The notes under the pieces: model-generated
The model's database searches: none
Told to the model about the DNA's origin: nothing
What the model saw: the letters and a program-made list of their open reading frames with translations, nothing else
NCBI RefSeq assembly: GCF_004784475.1
Contig: NZ_SRRT01000010.1
Location: 1-64,000 of the forward strand
Direction: 5' to 3'
DNA from: Streptomyces bauhiniae
GTDB lineage: Bacteria; Actinomycetota; Actinomycetes; Streptomycetales; Streptomycetaceae
DNA: 64,000 bases
Made by a program: the position numbers and the translations under genes
In this document: positions 15,501 through 24,620 of the stretch, in pieces
Layout of the letters: each line of letters starts with the position of its first letter
How positions within the stretch are numbered: the stretch's first letter is position 1

Positions 15501-16448
15501 TCAGTGGCCCGGAACGTAACCGCGCTTCTTGTCCACCACGTTGACCAGCGGTCTTCCGGCCGCCCAGCGCTCGAACAGGTCCACGAACTGGGCGCCGAGT
15601 TCGTCCCGCCAGCCGACCGTGTCGCCGCTCATGTGCGGGGAGACCAGCAGACCGGGCAGGTCCCACAACGGGCTGTCGGGGGGCAGCGGTTCGGTGGTGA
15701 AGGCGTCCAGGGCGGCGCCCGCGATCCAGCGTCTGCGCAGCGCCTCGGCGAGGGCGGACTCGTCCACCAGCTCGCCCCGGCCGACGTTGACGAAGACGGC
15801 CGAGGGCTGCATCACCCCGAAGCGGTGCGCGTCGAACATGCCGCGCGTCTGCTCGGTGAGCGGGGCGGCGGCGATCACCCAGTCCGCGCGGGCGATCAGC
15901 CGGTCCAGGTCGGCCGGTCCGTGCACGCCGGTGCGCGGCACCCGGCCCACCAGCGCGGGTGTCACCCCGAGCGCCTTCAGGGTGGCGGCGATGGCCCGGC
16001 CGATCGGCCCGGAGCCGACCACACAGGCGCGGGTGCCGGCCACCCGGCGGGTCTCCCGGTGCCGCCAGACGCGGTCCCGCTGGAGGCCGACCGTGCGGGG
16101 GAGGTCCTTGGCGGCCGCCAGCACCAGCGCGGCCACGTACTCGGCCATCGGCTGGTCGAAGACACCGCGCGCGTTGGTCACCACCGTGTCGGAGGCGGCC
16201 AGTTCGGGGCAGAGCAGATGGTCCACGCCCGCGCTCGCCGTGTGGACCCAGGCCGGGCGTCGCCCCTTGCCGGGCCAGGCGTCGCGTACCGCCCGCGAGC
16301 GGAAGTCCCACACCAGCAGCACGTCCGCCTCCGGCAGCAGCGCGGCCAGCCCGGCGTCGTCGGTGTGCAGCACGCGGGCGCGCCCGGTGAGCCGGCCGAG
16401 TCTCGGCGGCGGATCGGCGCCCAGCACCAGCAGGGTGGGGAGGGTCAT
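15501..16448 (-). CDS. D-2-hydroxyacid dehydrogenase
   Basis: A 315-aa NAD(P)-dependent enzyme of the D-isomer-specific 2-hydroxyacid dehydrogenase family. The Rossmann motif is VVGSGPIGRAIAATL. Catalytic residues are expected in NVGRGELVDE, with the His in SPHMSGDTVGW; the substrate-domain Arg lies before LTEQTRGMF. It would interconvert a 2-keto acid and a D-2-hydroxy acid in the cytoplasm. The start ATG at 16448 is preferred because upstream codons are low-complexity Arg/Pro sequence. It is encoded just upstream of the ABC transporter genes (31-64 bases from the binding protein) and may belong to the same transcript. Confidence 0.87.
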   Translation of the reverse strand: MTLPTLLVLGADPPPRLGRLTGRARVLHTDDAGLAALLPEADVLLVWDFRSRAVRDAWPGKGRRPAWVHTASAGVDHLLCPELAASDTVVTNARGVFDQPMAEYVAALVLAAAKDLPRTVGLQRDRVWRHRETRRVAGTRACVVGSGPIGRAIAATLKALGVTPALVGRVPRTGVHGPADLDRLIARADWVIAAAPLTEQTRGMFDAHRFGVMQPSAVFVNVGRGELVDESALAEALRRRWIAGAALDAFTTEPLPPDSPLWDLPGLLVSPHMSGDTVGWRDELGAQFVDLFERWAAGRPLVNVVDKKRGYVPGH

Positions 16449-16678
16449 CGGCCTGCCATCTCCCCTCTCCCCGCGCGCTCGCCCCACGCTGGCACGGGGG
16501 CCCGGTGCCGTCAACGGGCCGCGCCCCGAGGGGACGATCCGGCTTGTGCTGGGTACCCGAACCGGGAGCGGGGGTGCCCGTACCGCCGTGCGGGCCACAC
16601 GGGGCGCCCTCGCGGGAAGCGGGGGAAGACGCAGGGGAGATCCCTGAACAGACCGTGGACGAAGACAGAAAGGCCGAC

Positions 16679-17410
16679 ATGACAGCGATCGGATTCCTCT
16701 GCCCGGGCCATCGCGGCGAGGACGACTACCCGCGCATCGAGCAACTGCTCGCCGGCGCGGTGCGGCTTGACCTGGTGCACACCGGCACCGGCGAGGACGC
16801 CCACGCGGTGGACCCGCTGCACGGCGCGGACTTCGCCGGACGGCTCACGGCGGCCATGGAGGGGCTGCGGCTGACCGGCGCCGAGGCCGTGGTGTGGACC
16901 AGCCCGGCGGGCGGCTTCGCGCACGGCTGGAAGGGCGCGCACACCGAGGCGACGGAACTGGCCCGGCAGGCCGGACTCCCCGCCTCCTCCACCTCGCTGG
17001 GCTTCGTGCACGCCGCCCAGGCGCTCGGCGCCCGCAAGGTCGCCGTCGCGCACGCCTACCCGCCGAAGACCGCCGCGCTGCTGAGGGCGTTCCTGGCCGA
17101 CGGCGGCCTGGAGGTGACCGGCGCCGAAGAGGTGGACGCCCTCACCGCCGAGCGCGCCGCCGACGGAGACGAGGCCGAACTGCTGGCCCTGGCGCGGGCC
17201 GCCGACACCCCGGACGCCGAGGCGGTGCTGCTGCCCGACACCGCGCTGCGCACCGCCGCCCACCTGTCCGCGCTGGAGGCCGCGCTCGGCAAGCCGGTGC
17301 TCACCGCGTCCCAGGTCTCGGTGTGGGAGGGGCTCCGGCTCGCCGACCGCCGGCTGCACACCGACACCCTCGGCACCCTCTTCACCCGAGAGCCCGTCGT
17401 CCAGCTCTGA
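16679..17410 (+). CDS. EutA/arylmalonate decarboxylase-like Asp/Glu racemase-superfamily protein
   Basis: A 243-aa protein of the maleate isomerase/arylmalonate decarboxylase group within the Asp/Glu racemase superfamily. Visible features are MTAIGFLCPGHRGEDDYP at the N-terminus, AEAVVWTSPAGGF, LGARKVAVAHAYPPKTAALLRAFL and a late ALGKPVLTASQVSVWEGLRL. The two cysteines normally used for acid/base catalysis are not at their usual sites: this protein has Thr-Ser in WTSPAG and Thr-Ala-Ser in LTASQ. EutA-type proteins in ectoine clusters belong to the same superfamily. An AGAAAGG ribosome-binding site precedes the ATG. Divergent from the dehydrogenase, it likely shares a regulatory region with it. 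Confidence 0.75.
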   Translation: MTAIGFLCPGHRGEDDYPRIEQLLAGAVRLDLVHTGTGEDAHAVDPLHGADFAGRLTAAMEGLRLTGAEAVVWTSPAGGFAHGWKGAHTEATELARQAGLPASSTSLGFVHAAQALGARKVAVAHAYPPKTAALLRAFLADGGLEVTGAEEVDALTAERAADGDEAELLALARAADTPDAEAVLLPDTALRTAAHLSALEAALGKPVLTASQVSVWEGLRLADRRLHTDTLGTLFTREPVVQL

Positions 17411-17505
17411 CGTGTGGCTCCAGGGCGGCCCGGGGGAATAAGCGGGGACTGCCTCCTGTTACGGCACGACAGGACAGAGCACGCCGTAAACAGGAGGCAT
17501 CCACC

Positions 17506-18572
<1,067 letters not shown>

Positions 18573-18594
<22 letters not shown>

Positions 18595-20384
18595 CTGCTC
18601 TGCACGCCGAGCAGCTCCGTGATGCGGTCCGGCGGCACCGGGCGGGAGTAGAGCCAGCCCTGCCCGGTGTCGCAGCCGATCCGGCGCAGCCGGGTGGCCT
18701 GCGCTGAGGTCTCCACGCACTCGGCGGTGACGGTCAGCCCGAGCCGGTGGGCGAGCTGGATCATCGCCTCCACGATCACCTCGTCCGCCGGATTGGCGGT
18801 GGTCCCGGCTCCGGCCGGGCCCTCGTACTGGAAGCCGCGTACGAAGGACCCGTCCAGCTTCAGCACCGAGACCGGGAGCCGGCTGAGGTAGGCCAGGTTC
18901 GAGTAGCCGGTGCCGAAGTCGTCGATGGCGATGCGCACGCCCATGTCGCTGAGGGCCTGGAGCGCCTGGATCGGACGGCCCCCGGAGCCCATCACGGCCG
19001 ACTCGGTCAGCTCCAGTTGGAGCAGATGCGGGGCGAGCCCGGTCTCGGTGAGCGTGCTGGCCACGTCCGCGACCAGGTCGGAGTCCCAGACCTGGCGCAC
19101 CGCCACGTTCACACTGACGAAGATGGGCGGCTCGTCCGGATGGGCGAGCTGCCACTGCCGGGCCTGGCGGCAGGCGGTGACCAGCGCCCAGCGGCCGAGC
19201 TGCACGATCGAGCCGTCCTCCTCGGCGAGCTGGATGAACCGATTCGGCGTCAGCGTGCCGAACTGCGGGTGGTGCCAGCGCACCAGCGCCTCCACCCCGC
19301 TCAGCCGCCCGTCCTCCATGCCGACCAGCGGCTGGTACTCCAGCGCGAACTCCCCGCGCTCGATGGCCGGGCGGAGCGTGGAGGAGAGGGCCTGCCGGGT
19401 GACGCGGTGCGCGTTGCGCTCGGGGTCGAACAGGGTCCAGCGGGCCTTGCCGTCGGCCTTCGCCCAGTACAGCGTGGTGTCGGCGGCCTGCATCAGACCG
19501 GTCGCCGTCGTCCCGGCGGTGTGCCGCTCCACCACCCCGATGGACGCGGTCAGCGACAGCCGCCGCCCGGCGAGGTCGAACGGTTCCTCCAGCGCCCGCA
19601 GCGCCGAGGCGGCCAGGTCCGAGAGCTGTTCGGTGCCGGTGGAGTCCTCCACGAGCAGTGCGAACTCGTCGCCGCCGAGCCGGGCCACCAGCGGGGCCCC
19701 GGCCCGCGCGCCCTCGGTCTCCTCGGCCACATGGGTCAGCCGCTTGGCCACGGCCTCCAGCAGCCGGTCGCCGACGCGGTGGCCCAGGGTGTCGTTGACC
19801 GCCTTGAACCCGTCGAGGTCCAGACAGCACAGGCCGATCCGTCCGGTTCCGGTGCCGTCCTCCGGCTCTGCCTCCAGCGCGGCGGAGAGCCGCTCGAAGA
19901 ACAGGGTGCGGTTGGGCAGCCGGGTCACCGGGTCGTGCATCCGCAAGTGCCGCAGCCGCGCCTGGAGTTCACGGCGGGCGCTGATGTCGGAGACGGACAG
20001 CAGGGCGCCCGGCGCGCCCTCGGTCAGCGGAGTGACGGTGATGCGCACCCAAACGGGTTCCCCGTCCGGTTGTTTGAGGCGCCGGGTGCAGCGCAGCCGG
20101 TCCTGCCGGCCGGCCAGCACCTCGCGGTAGGCGTGCCGGGTGCGCGGGTCGGGGGCGAGGTCGACGAGGTCGGCGGCCGGGCGGCCGGCCAGTGCCTCGG
20201 CGGTTGTGCCCAGCAGCGCTCCCAGCGCGGTGTTGGCGTGCGTGACCAGCCCGTCCGGGGTCACCACGGCCATGGGGAGCGGGGCCGTGGTGAAGACCCG
20301 GTGGTAGGTCATGTGGTCACCGTCGGTCACGGCTGACCGGTCGAGGTCTGCCGCGGGCGTCGGCCCTTCGGACGTTCCGCTCAC
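18573..20384 (-). CDS. cdgA: PAS-GGDEF-EAL cyclic-di-GMP enzyme (CdgA-like)
   Basis: A 603-aa soluble c-di-GMP enzyme. A PAS domain (about residues 26-140) is followed by an intact GGDEF motif (237-241) and an intact EAL motif (365-367, EALVRW). The I-site RxxD before GGDEF is absent, so product inhibition may be lacking. EAL residues for phosphodiesterase activity such as ELTESAVM and DDFGTGYSNL are present. It could act as cyclase, phosphodiesterase or both. The domain order, genomic position and a BldD-like box upstream fit S. coelicolor CdgA, a BldD target. GTG at 20384 is preferred: GGGAGC precedes it, and the upstream extension is low-complexity and would run through the operator. Confidence 0.85.
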
Positions 20385-20724
20385 CGCTCGCTCCCGCAGT
20401 GCACTCGATCCCTGTCCGTGCCGGAAAGTGTGCCGATCATAGAGGCTGGTCCCGGCCCCTTCCAGCCGGTCTCCAGTCTCCACGACCGACCCGCCCTCCT
20501 GACAGATCGTTTCTGCCCGGACCTGGACGGGTTCTTGAGGCCCACGATCACTTGTGACGTTCCGTGAGTGATTCGGGGTGTCGACCGCCGGGTGGCCGCC
20601 GGGGTGGCCGCCGGGGGCGCAAACGGGCGCACTCACCCTTCCGGTTCAGGTAAACAGGGCATAGCGCAACATAAGCACACAGTCTGGGTGGCGGTGTCCC
20701 CAACCGCGACCGGAGGTCCCCGAC
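20385..20724. promoter_or_regulatory. Divergent regulatory region between cdgA and the metalloprotease gene
   Basis: No gene is seen in these 340 bases. They should contain both divergent promoters. The main landmark is the BldD-like element at 20555-20567, within a larger 26-base arrangement that begins ATCACT and ends AGTGAT (20547-20572). Confidence 0.5.
20555..20567. promoter_or_regulatory. Candidate BldD box
   Basis: TGACGTTCCGTGA fits the BldD half-site spacing TnAC-N5-GTnA on both arms; only the central CWG triplet deviates. It is about 171 bases upstream of the cdgA start. BldD bound to c-di-GMP is known to repress cdgA in S. coelicolor. Binding here is inferred. Confidence 0.55.
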
Positions 20725-21978
20725 GTGCCCAAGCTGCGCAGCACCGCCGCCGTGGCCACCACGATGTCGGCGCTCGCCGCGACCTCGATCCTCACCGGCC
20801 CCTCGGTGGCCGAACCTTTCTCGCCCGAGCCCTGCGCCCTGCACCGCACCAGCGCCCACCACTCCGAGGGCCTGGACACCTGGAACTCCGCCTACCCGCG
20901 CCCGCAGGGCACGCTCGACGCGGCCCTGGTCTTCCTGTCCTTCCCGGACGCCGCCCCGCGCACCACCCCCGACGAGCTGACCGCCGACCACTTCCCGGCC
21001 ACCAGCCGCTACTTCGAGCAGTCCTCGTACGGCCGCTTCACCCTGCGCCCGCACCCGATGGACCGCTGGCTCAAGATGCCGCGCCCGTCCACCGCGTACC
21101 GCATACAGCGCGACTGGGCGCCCGCGGACCGCTCCGCCTATCTGCGGGACGCGTTCGCCGTGGCCGACAAGGCGCTGGACTTCTCCCGCTACGACGTGGT
21201 CTACCTGGTGGCCGACCCGGACGCGCCCGGCGTCGACTCCGATGCCACCAAGGTCGTCAACCTGGACTCGCCCGTCCGGCTCGACGGCACCGACGTGCGC
21301 CGGGTCGTCACCGTCTTCGAGCAGCACCCGCCCGACCGGCTGGTGCTCGCCCACGAGACCGGGCACGTCTTCGACCTCCCCGACCTCTACCACCGCCCGA
21401 CCGACTCCAAGGACGACTGGGACACCCACGTCGGCGACTGGGACCTGATGGGCAGCCAGTTCGGCGCCGCGCCGGACCTCTTCGGCTGGCACAAGTGGAA
21501 GCTGGGCTGGCTGGACCCCCGCCAGGTGGCCTGCGTCCGGGGGACCGGCCCGATCCGGCTCACCCTGGAGCCGCTCGCGGCCGGGCCCGGCGTCCCGGTG
21601 CGGGGCGCGTCCGGCACCCCGGCCTTCGGGCTCGGCAACGGCACCAAACTCGCCGTGGTGCGCACCGGCGCGGACACCGCCCTCGCCTTCGAGGCGCGCG
21701 GCCCGGTGGGCAACGACCGTACGGCGTGCAAGCAGGGCATCCTCGTCTACCGGGTGCACGCCGGCGTCGAGTCCGGGGACGGCCCGGTCGACGTGATCGA
21801 CGCCCACCCGCACACCGAGGCGTGCTGGGAGAACTCCGTCTATCCGCCGCTGGCCGACGCGCCGGTGTCACTGGGGGAGAGCTTCACGGTGCCGGGGGAC
21901 GGGGTGAAGGTGGAGGTCGAGGAGCGCACCCCGGCCGGGGCGTGGACGGTACGGATCACACCGGGGGAGGGTGCCTGA
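20725..21978 (+). CDS. Secreted M6-type zinc metalloprotease
   Basis: A 417-aa secreted protein with a signal peptide (hydrophobic AAVATTMSALAATSILTG, cleavage near residue 30). The metalloprotease domain shows HETGH in LVLAHETGHVFDLPDLYH, matching the HExxH zinc site and an M6 (immune inhibitor A-like) extension, followed by GDWDLMGSQ, the Met-turn expected in metzincins. The C-terminal 150 residues look like a beta-sandwich. It probably digests extracellular protein. GTG at 20725 has GGAGGT upstream. A hairpin near 21991-22019 may end the transcript as well as that of the facing tRNA. Confidence 0.88.
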   Translation: MPKLRSTAAVATTMSALAATSILTGPSVAEPFSPEPCALHRTSAHHSEGLDTWNSAYPRPQGTLDAALVFLSFPDAAPRTTPDELTADHFPATSRYFEQSSYGRFTLRPHPMDRWLKMPRPSTAYRIQRDWAPADRSAYLRDAFAVADKALDFSRYDVVYLVADPDAPGVDSDATKVVNLDSPVRLDGTDVRRVVTVFEQHPPDRLVLAHETGHVFDLPDLYHRPTDSKDDWDTHVGDWDLMGSQFGAAPDLFGWHKWKLGWLDPRQVACVRGTGPIRLTLEPLAAGPGVPVRGASGTPAFGLGNGTKLAVVRTGADTALAFEARGPVGNDRTACKQGILVYRVHAGVESGDGPVDVIDAHPHTEACWENSVYPPLADAPVSLGESFTVPGDGVKVEVEERTPAGAWTVRITPGEGA

Positions 21979-21990
21979 AAGGGCTCACGC

Positions 21991-22019
21991 GAAAGGCCCC
22001 CGCTTGCGCGAGGGCCTTC
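21991..22019. terminator. Hairpin between the metalloprotease gene and tRNA-Lys copy 3
   Basis: A stem of about 11 pairs (AAGGCCCCCGC / GCGAGGGCCTT, one mismatch) with a TTGC loop lies between the convergent protease gene and tRNA. It can act in either direction; neither side has a long T run. Confidence 0.65.
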
Positions 22020-22027
22020 GTTGTCTG

Positions 22028-22101
22028 TGCGCCGCCAGGGACTCGAACCCCGGACCCGCTGATTAAGAGTCAGCTGCTCTAACCAACTGAGCTAGCGGCG
22101 C
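22028..22101 (-). tRNA. tRNA-Lys(CTT), copy 3
   Basis: Identical over 74 bases to the copies at 7581 and 11417: anticodon CTT, discriminator A, no encoded CCA. The protein gene upstream on the same strand ends inside the first 10 bases of the tRNA. Processing by RNase P from a shared transcript is therefore possible, although TAAGGT about 20 bases upstream could serve as its own -10 element. Confidence 0.97.
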
Positions 22102-22667
22102 CTGCTGACGTCGTAGACCTTAGCATCCTGGTCGGCGGGAGGAAAAATCGATACCCGGGCCGCCGTACGGGCCGCGCGCACCGCCGCCCAGAGCACCACC
22201 TCGGGGCCGGGGAGCCAGGGGTGCCGGGTGTCCGGGGCGACCAGCCAGCGGGACCCCGCCGGGGCGCGTCCGGCGTCGCCCTCCAGTGCCGGGACGGTCA
22301 CCGCGTCCCCGGTGCCGTGACAGAGCAGCGGCGGGACGGCGTGGGTGCGCGGGCCCCACTCCTCCCAGGCCAGCAGGGAGGGCAGCCGGTGGGCCGTGCC
22401 CGGCGCCGCGAACAGCAGGGTCCGGCCCCGGTGCACCGCGACCGGGCCGCAGCCCGGCCCGTCCGCACCCCATAACCGGTCCAGCATCCGGCGCCCGAAC
22501 ACCGAGGGCGCGCTCACCACGTCGAAGACCGTGCCGCAGGGCAGCACCACGGGGGCGCCGGGCCGCTCCTCCCAGAAGGCGAGCGTGCTGCGCGGATACG
22601 TTCCCGCGGAGGCGAGCCAGGCGGCTCCCTCGGCGGTGGCTGCGGTGACGTCCGGTGCGCTGGTCAT
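22092..22667 (-). CDS. PrimPol-N-like conserved protein
   Basis: A 191-aa protein resembling the isolated bifunctional DNA primase/polymerase N-terminal-like proteins common in Streptomyces. Landmarks are an N-terminal AEGAAWLASAGTYPRSTLAFWEE, a central GPVAVHRGRTLLFAAPGTA and a late WLVAPDTRHPWLPGPEVVLWAAVR. The catalytic acidic residues of true primases are not evident, so activity is doubtful. ATG at 22667 is preferred over longer frames. The stop lies within the 5' end of the co-directional tRNA-Lys. Two other proteins in the window (30743 and 46067) show a similar pattern. Confidence 0.65.
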   Translation of the reverse strand: MTSAPDVTAATAEGAAWLASAGTYPRSTLAFWEERPGAPVVLPCGTVFDVVSAPSVFGRRMLDRLWGADGPGCGPVAVHRGRTLLFAAPGTAHRLPSLLAWEEWGPRTHAVPPLLCHGTGDAVTVPALEGDAGRAPAGSRWLVAPDTRHPWLPGPEVVLWAAVRAARTAARVSIFPPADQDAKVYDVSRRR

Positions 22668-22797
22668 GCACACAGGTGTACCGGCGGTGAGCGGGCGGTT
22701 TCCCTGGGTTGCGGAAAATGGGGACACCGGGGGGCGGGAGGGGGTATCTTGCCCGCCTGGCATATGCCAGATGCGCGGGCGCCCCTGAGACGGGCCT

Positions 22798-23169
22798 TTA
22801 GTGCGGGTCGACCGCCCGGCGGCCCTCGGGGTCGGCGCCCCGCATCAGGTCGCGGCCGAACTCCACCATCTTCTTGGCGTAGTCCTCGGTCCACTCCGCC
22901 CGCTCGGCGATGTCCGCCGCCGTCAGCCGGTCGAACCGGCGCGGGTCGGCGAGCTGGGCCGCCGCCACGGCCTGGAACTCCATGGCCCGGTCGGCCGCCG
23001 CCCGGAACGCCTGGGTCAGGTCGGTGGCCCGCGTCAGCAGGGCGCGCGGGTCGTCGATCGACTCCAGGTCGAAGAAATGCTCCGGATCGGCGGCCGCCTC
23101 CGCGGGCTCGAAGAGCAGGGGCGCGGGGCGTAGCCGCGGTTCGTTCCGACGCGGCGAGGGCTCCGCCAT
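22798..23169 (-). CDS. Conserved hypothetical protein
   Basis: A 123-aa acidic soluble protein with no signal or membrane segment. The first 40 residues are Pro/Glu-rich; the rest is predicted mostly helical (DPRALLTRATDLTQAFRAAADRAMEFQAVAAAQL) and ends WTEDYAKKMVEFGRDLM. I do not recognise the family. GAGGAG lies about 10 bases before the ATG. It follows the nuclease/helicase genes on the same strand after a 113-base gap, so it may be a distal member of that operon or independent. Confidence 0.6.
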   Translation of the reverse strand: MAEPSPRRNEPRLRPAPLLFEPAEAAADPEHFFDLESIDDPRALLTRATDLTQAFRAAADRAMEFQAVAAAQLADPRRFDRLTAADIAERAEWTEDYAKKMVEFGRDLMRGADPEGRRAVDPH

Positions 23170-23282
23170 GTCTTCATCTCCTCCTCGTACGTTCGCTGCA
23201 CTCGGCCCCGCCAGCGGCCGGACCACCGTCCATTGTCCCGCGCCCACGCAAGACCGCCCCAGGGCCAGACCCGCACGGGGGG

Positions 23283-24620
23283 TCAGGGCCGGTGGGAGAC
23301 GCGGTGTTCGGCCAAGTGGGCCAGGACCGCGTGATTCGCCTCCCACCCATCGGGAAACTTCACCAGCGTGCCGAGCTGGACCGGTTCCGTCGACGGGTAG
23401 GCGTCGAGCAGGTCGCTGACGCCCGCGCGGCAGACCACGATGCAGGCGTGGCGGTGGCGGGAGGCGAGGACGCAGAGGCGGCCGGTCTCCAGGTGGAAGG
23501 CGGTGGCGTCGGGGCGGCCGGAGAACGGGTGCAGGACCACCGTGACGTCGTACTCCCGGCCCTGCAGCCGGTTCGCGGTGTCCACGGTGACGCCCGCCAC
23601 GCCCAGGTCGGCCAGGGCCGCGCGGACCGCGGCCGCCTGGTCCCGGTGGGCGGTGCCCACGGCGACCCGGTCGGCCGTCAGCGGGGTCGGCGTCTCCGCG
23701 CGTTCGGAGAGGGCCGCGCCCCCTCGGTCCAGCAGCCGCCGCACCACCACGGCGACCGCCCGCACCGCCTCCGGGTCGGTGCGCGGGGTGTGCCGGGCCG
23801 GCAGCTCCAGCAGGCCCCAGCCGGACTCCGCCGCCTCGTCGATCACCTGGTCCGGCGCCGAGCCGTTCGACGGCACCGCGAAGGCCAGCCGCCGCTCCCC
23901 GTGCCCGGTCCCGCTGCGGAACGGCGTGTACGGGTAGAACGCCGCCGACACCAACGGCGCCGCCGACGCGGGCAGCCGCCAGGACACCGGAAGCCGGTGC
24001 TGGGGCAGGCCGGGGTTGTGCGCGAGCAGCGTGGTGACCGCCGAGGCGGACGGGTCGTAGGACAGGCCCGCCCACTGGTCGCCGCCCACCGTGGAGAACG
24101 GGTCCAACTGGCCCGGGTCGCCCACGAACAGTGCCCGCTCGAACAGCCCGGCCACGGCCAGCAGCGAGTCCGAGCGCATCTGGTACGCCTCGTCCACGAT
24201 CGCGTGCCGCCACGGCTCGTCCACCTTGACGTGCGCCCACTTCGCGGCCGTGGACAGCACCACCGGGAGCCCGCTCAGATCGCCCGCCTTGGCGGAGGTA
24301 CGGACGTTCGGCAGCGCGTCCAGCGCCTTGTCGTAGGCGTCGGTGTCGCTGCTGTGCAGGCGGCCCACCGGGAGGTCGGGCTCCTTCTCGGCGAGGCGCA
24401 GCACCAGGTCGTCCACCTGGGCGTTGGTCTGCGCCACCACCATCAGCGGGCGGCCCGCCGAAGCCAGCTCCAGCGCGGCCCGGACCACCAGCGTCGACTT
24501 GCCGGCGCCTGGCGGGGAGTCGACCACCACACCGCGCTCGGTGCCGTGCAGGGTGTCGGCGAGGATCGCGTCCGTGGCGCGCGTGGCGGCGGCTGAGGGG
24601 TCGAAGTCCACGGTCGTCAC
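23283..24620 (-). CDS. SF1 (Dna2/UPF1-like) DNA helicase
   Basis: A 445-aa superfamily 1 helicase. Walker A is SPPGAGKST (near residue 35), motif Ia is VVAQTNAQVDDL, motif II is IVDEAYQM (DEA in place of DEAD), and motif III is FVGDPGQLDPF. Motif IV/V region is VDTANRLQGREYDVTVVL and motif VI is LASRHRHACIVV. The core is close to minimal length with no accessory domain. The start overlaps the upstream gene stop by 4 bases (ATGA), and that gene overlaps a PD-(D/E)XK nuclease gene. The partnership recalls Dna2, where an Fe-S nuclease and SF1 helicase are fused; here they are separate subunits. The biological role is unknown. Confidence 0.85.
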   Translation of the reverse strand: MTTVDFDPSAAATRATDAILADTLHGTERGVVVDSPPGAGKSTLVVRAALELASAGRPLMVVAQTNAQVDDLVLRLAEKEPDLPVGRLHSSDTDAYDKALDALPNVRTSAKAGDLSGLPVVLSTAAKWAHVKVDEPWRHAIVDEAYQMRSDSLLAVAGLFERALFVGDPGQLDPFSTVGGDQWAGLSYDPSASAVTTLLAHNPGLPQHRLPVSWRLPASAAPLVSAAFYPYTPFRSGTGHGERRLAFAVPSNGSAPDQVIDEAAESGWGLLELPARHTPRTDPEAVRAVAVVVRRLLDRGGAALSERAETPTPLTADRVAVGTAHRDQAAAVRAALADLGVAGVTVDTANRLQGREYDVTVVLHPFSGRPDATAFHLETGRLCVLASRHRHACIVVCRAGVSDLLDAYPSTEPVQLGTLVKFPDGWEANHAVLAHLAEHRVSHRP

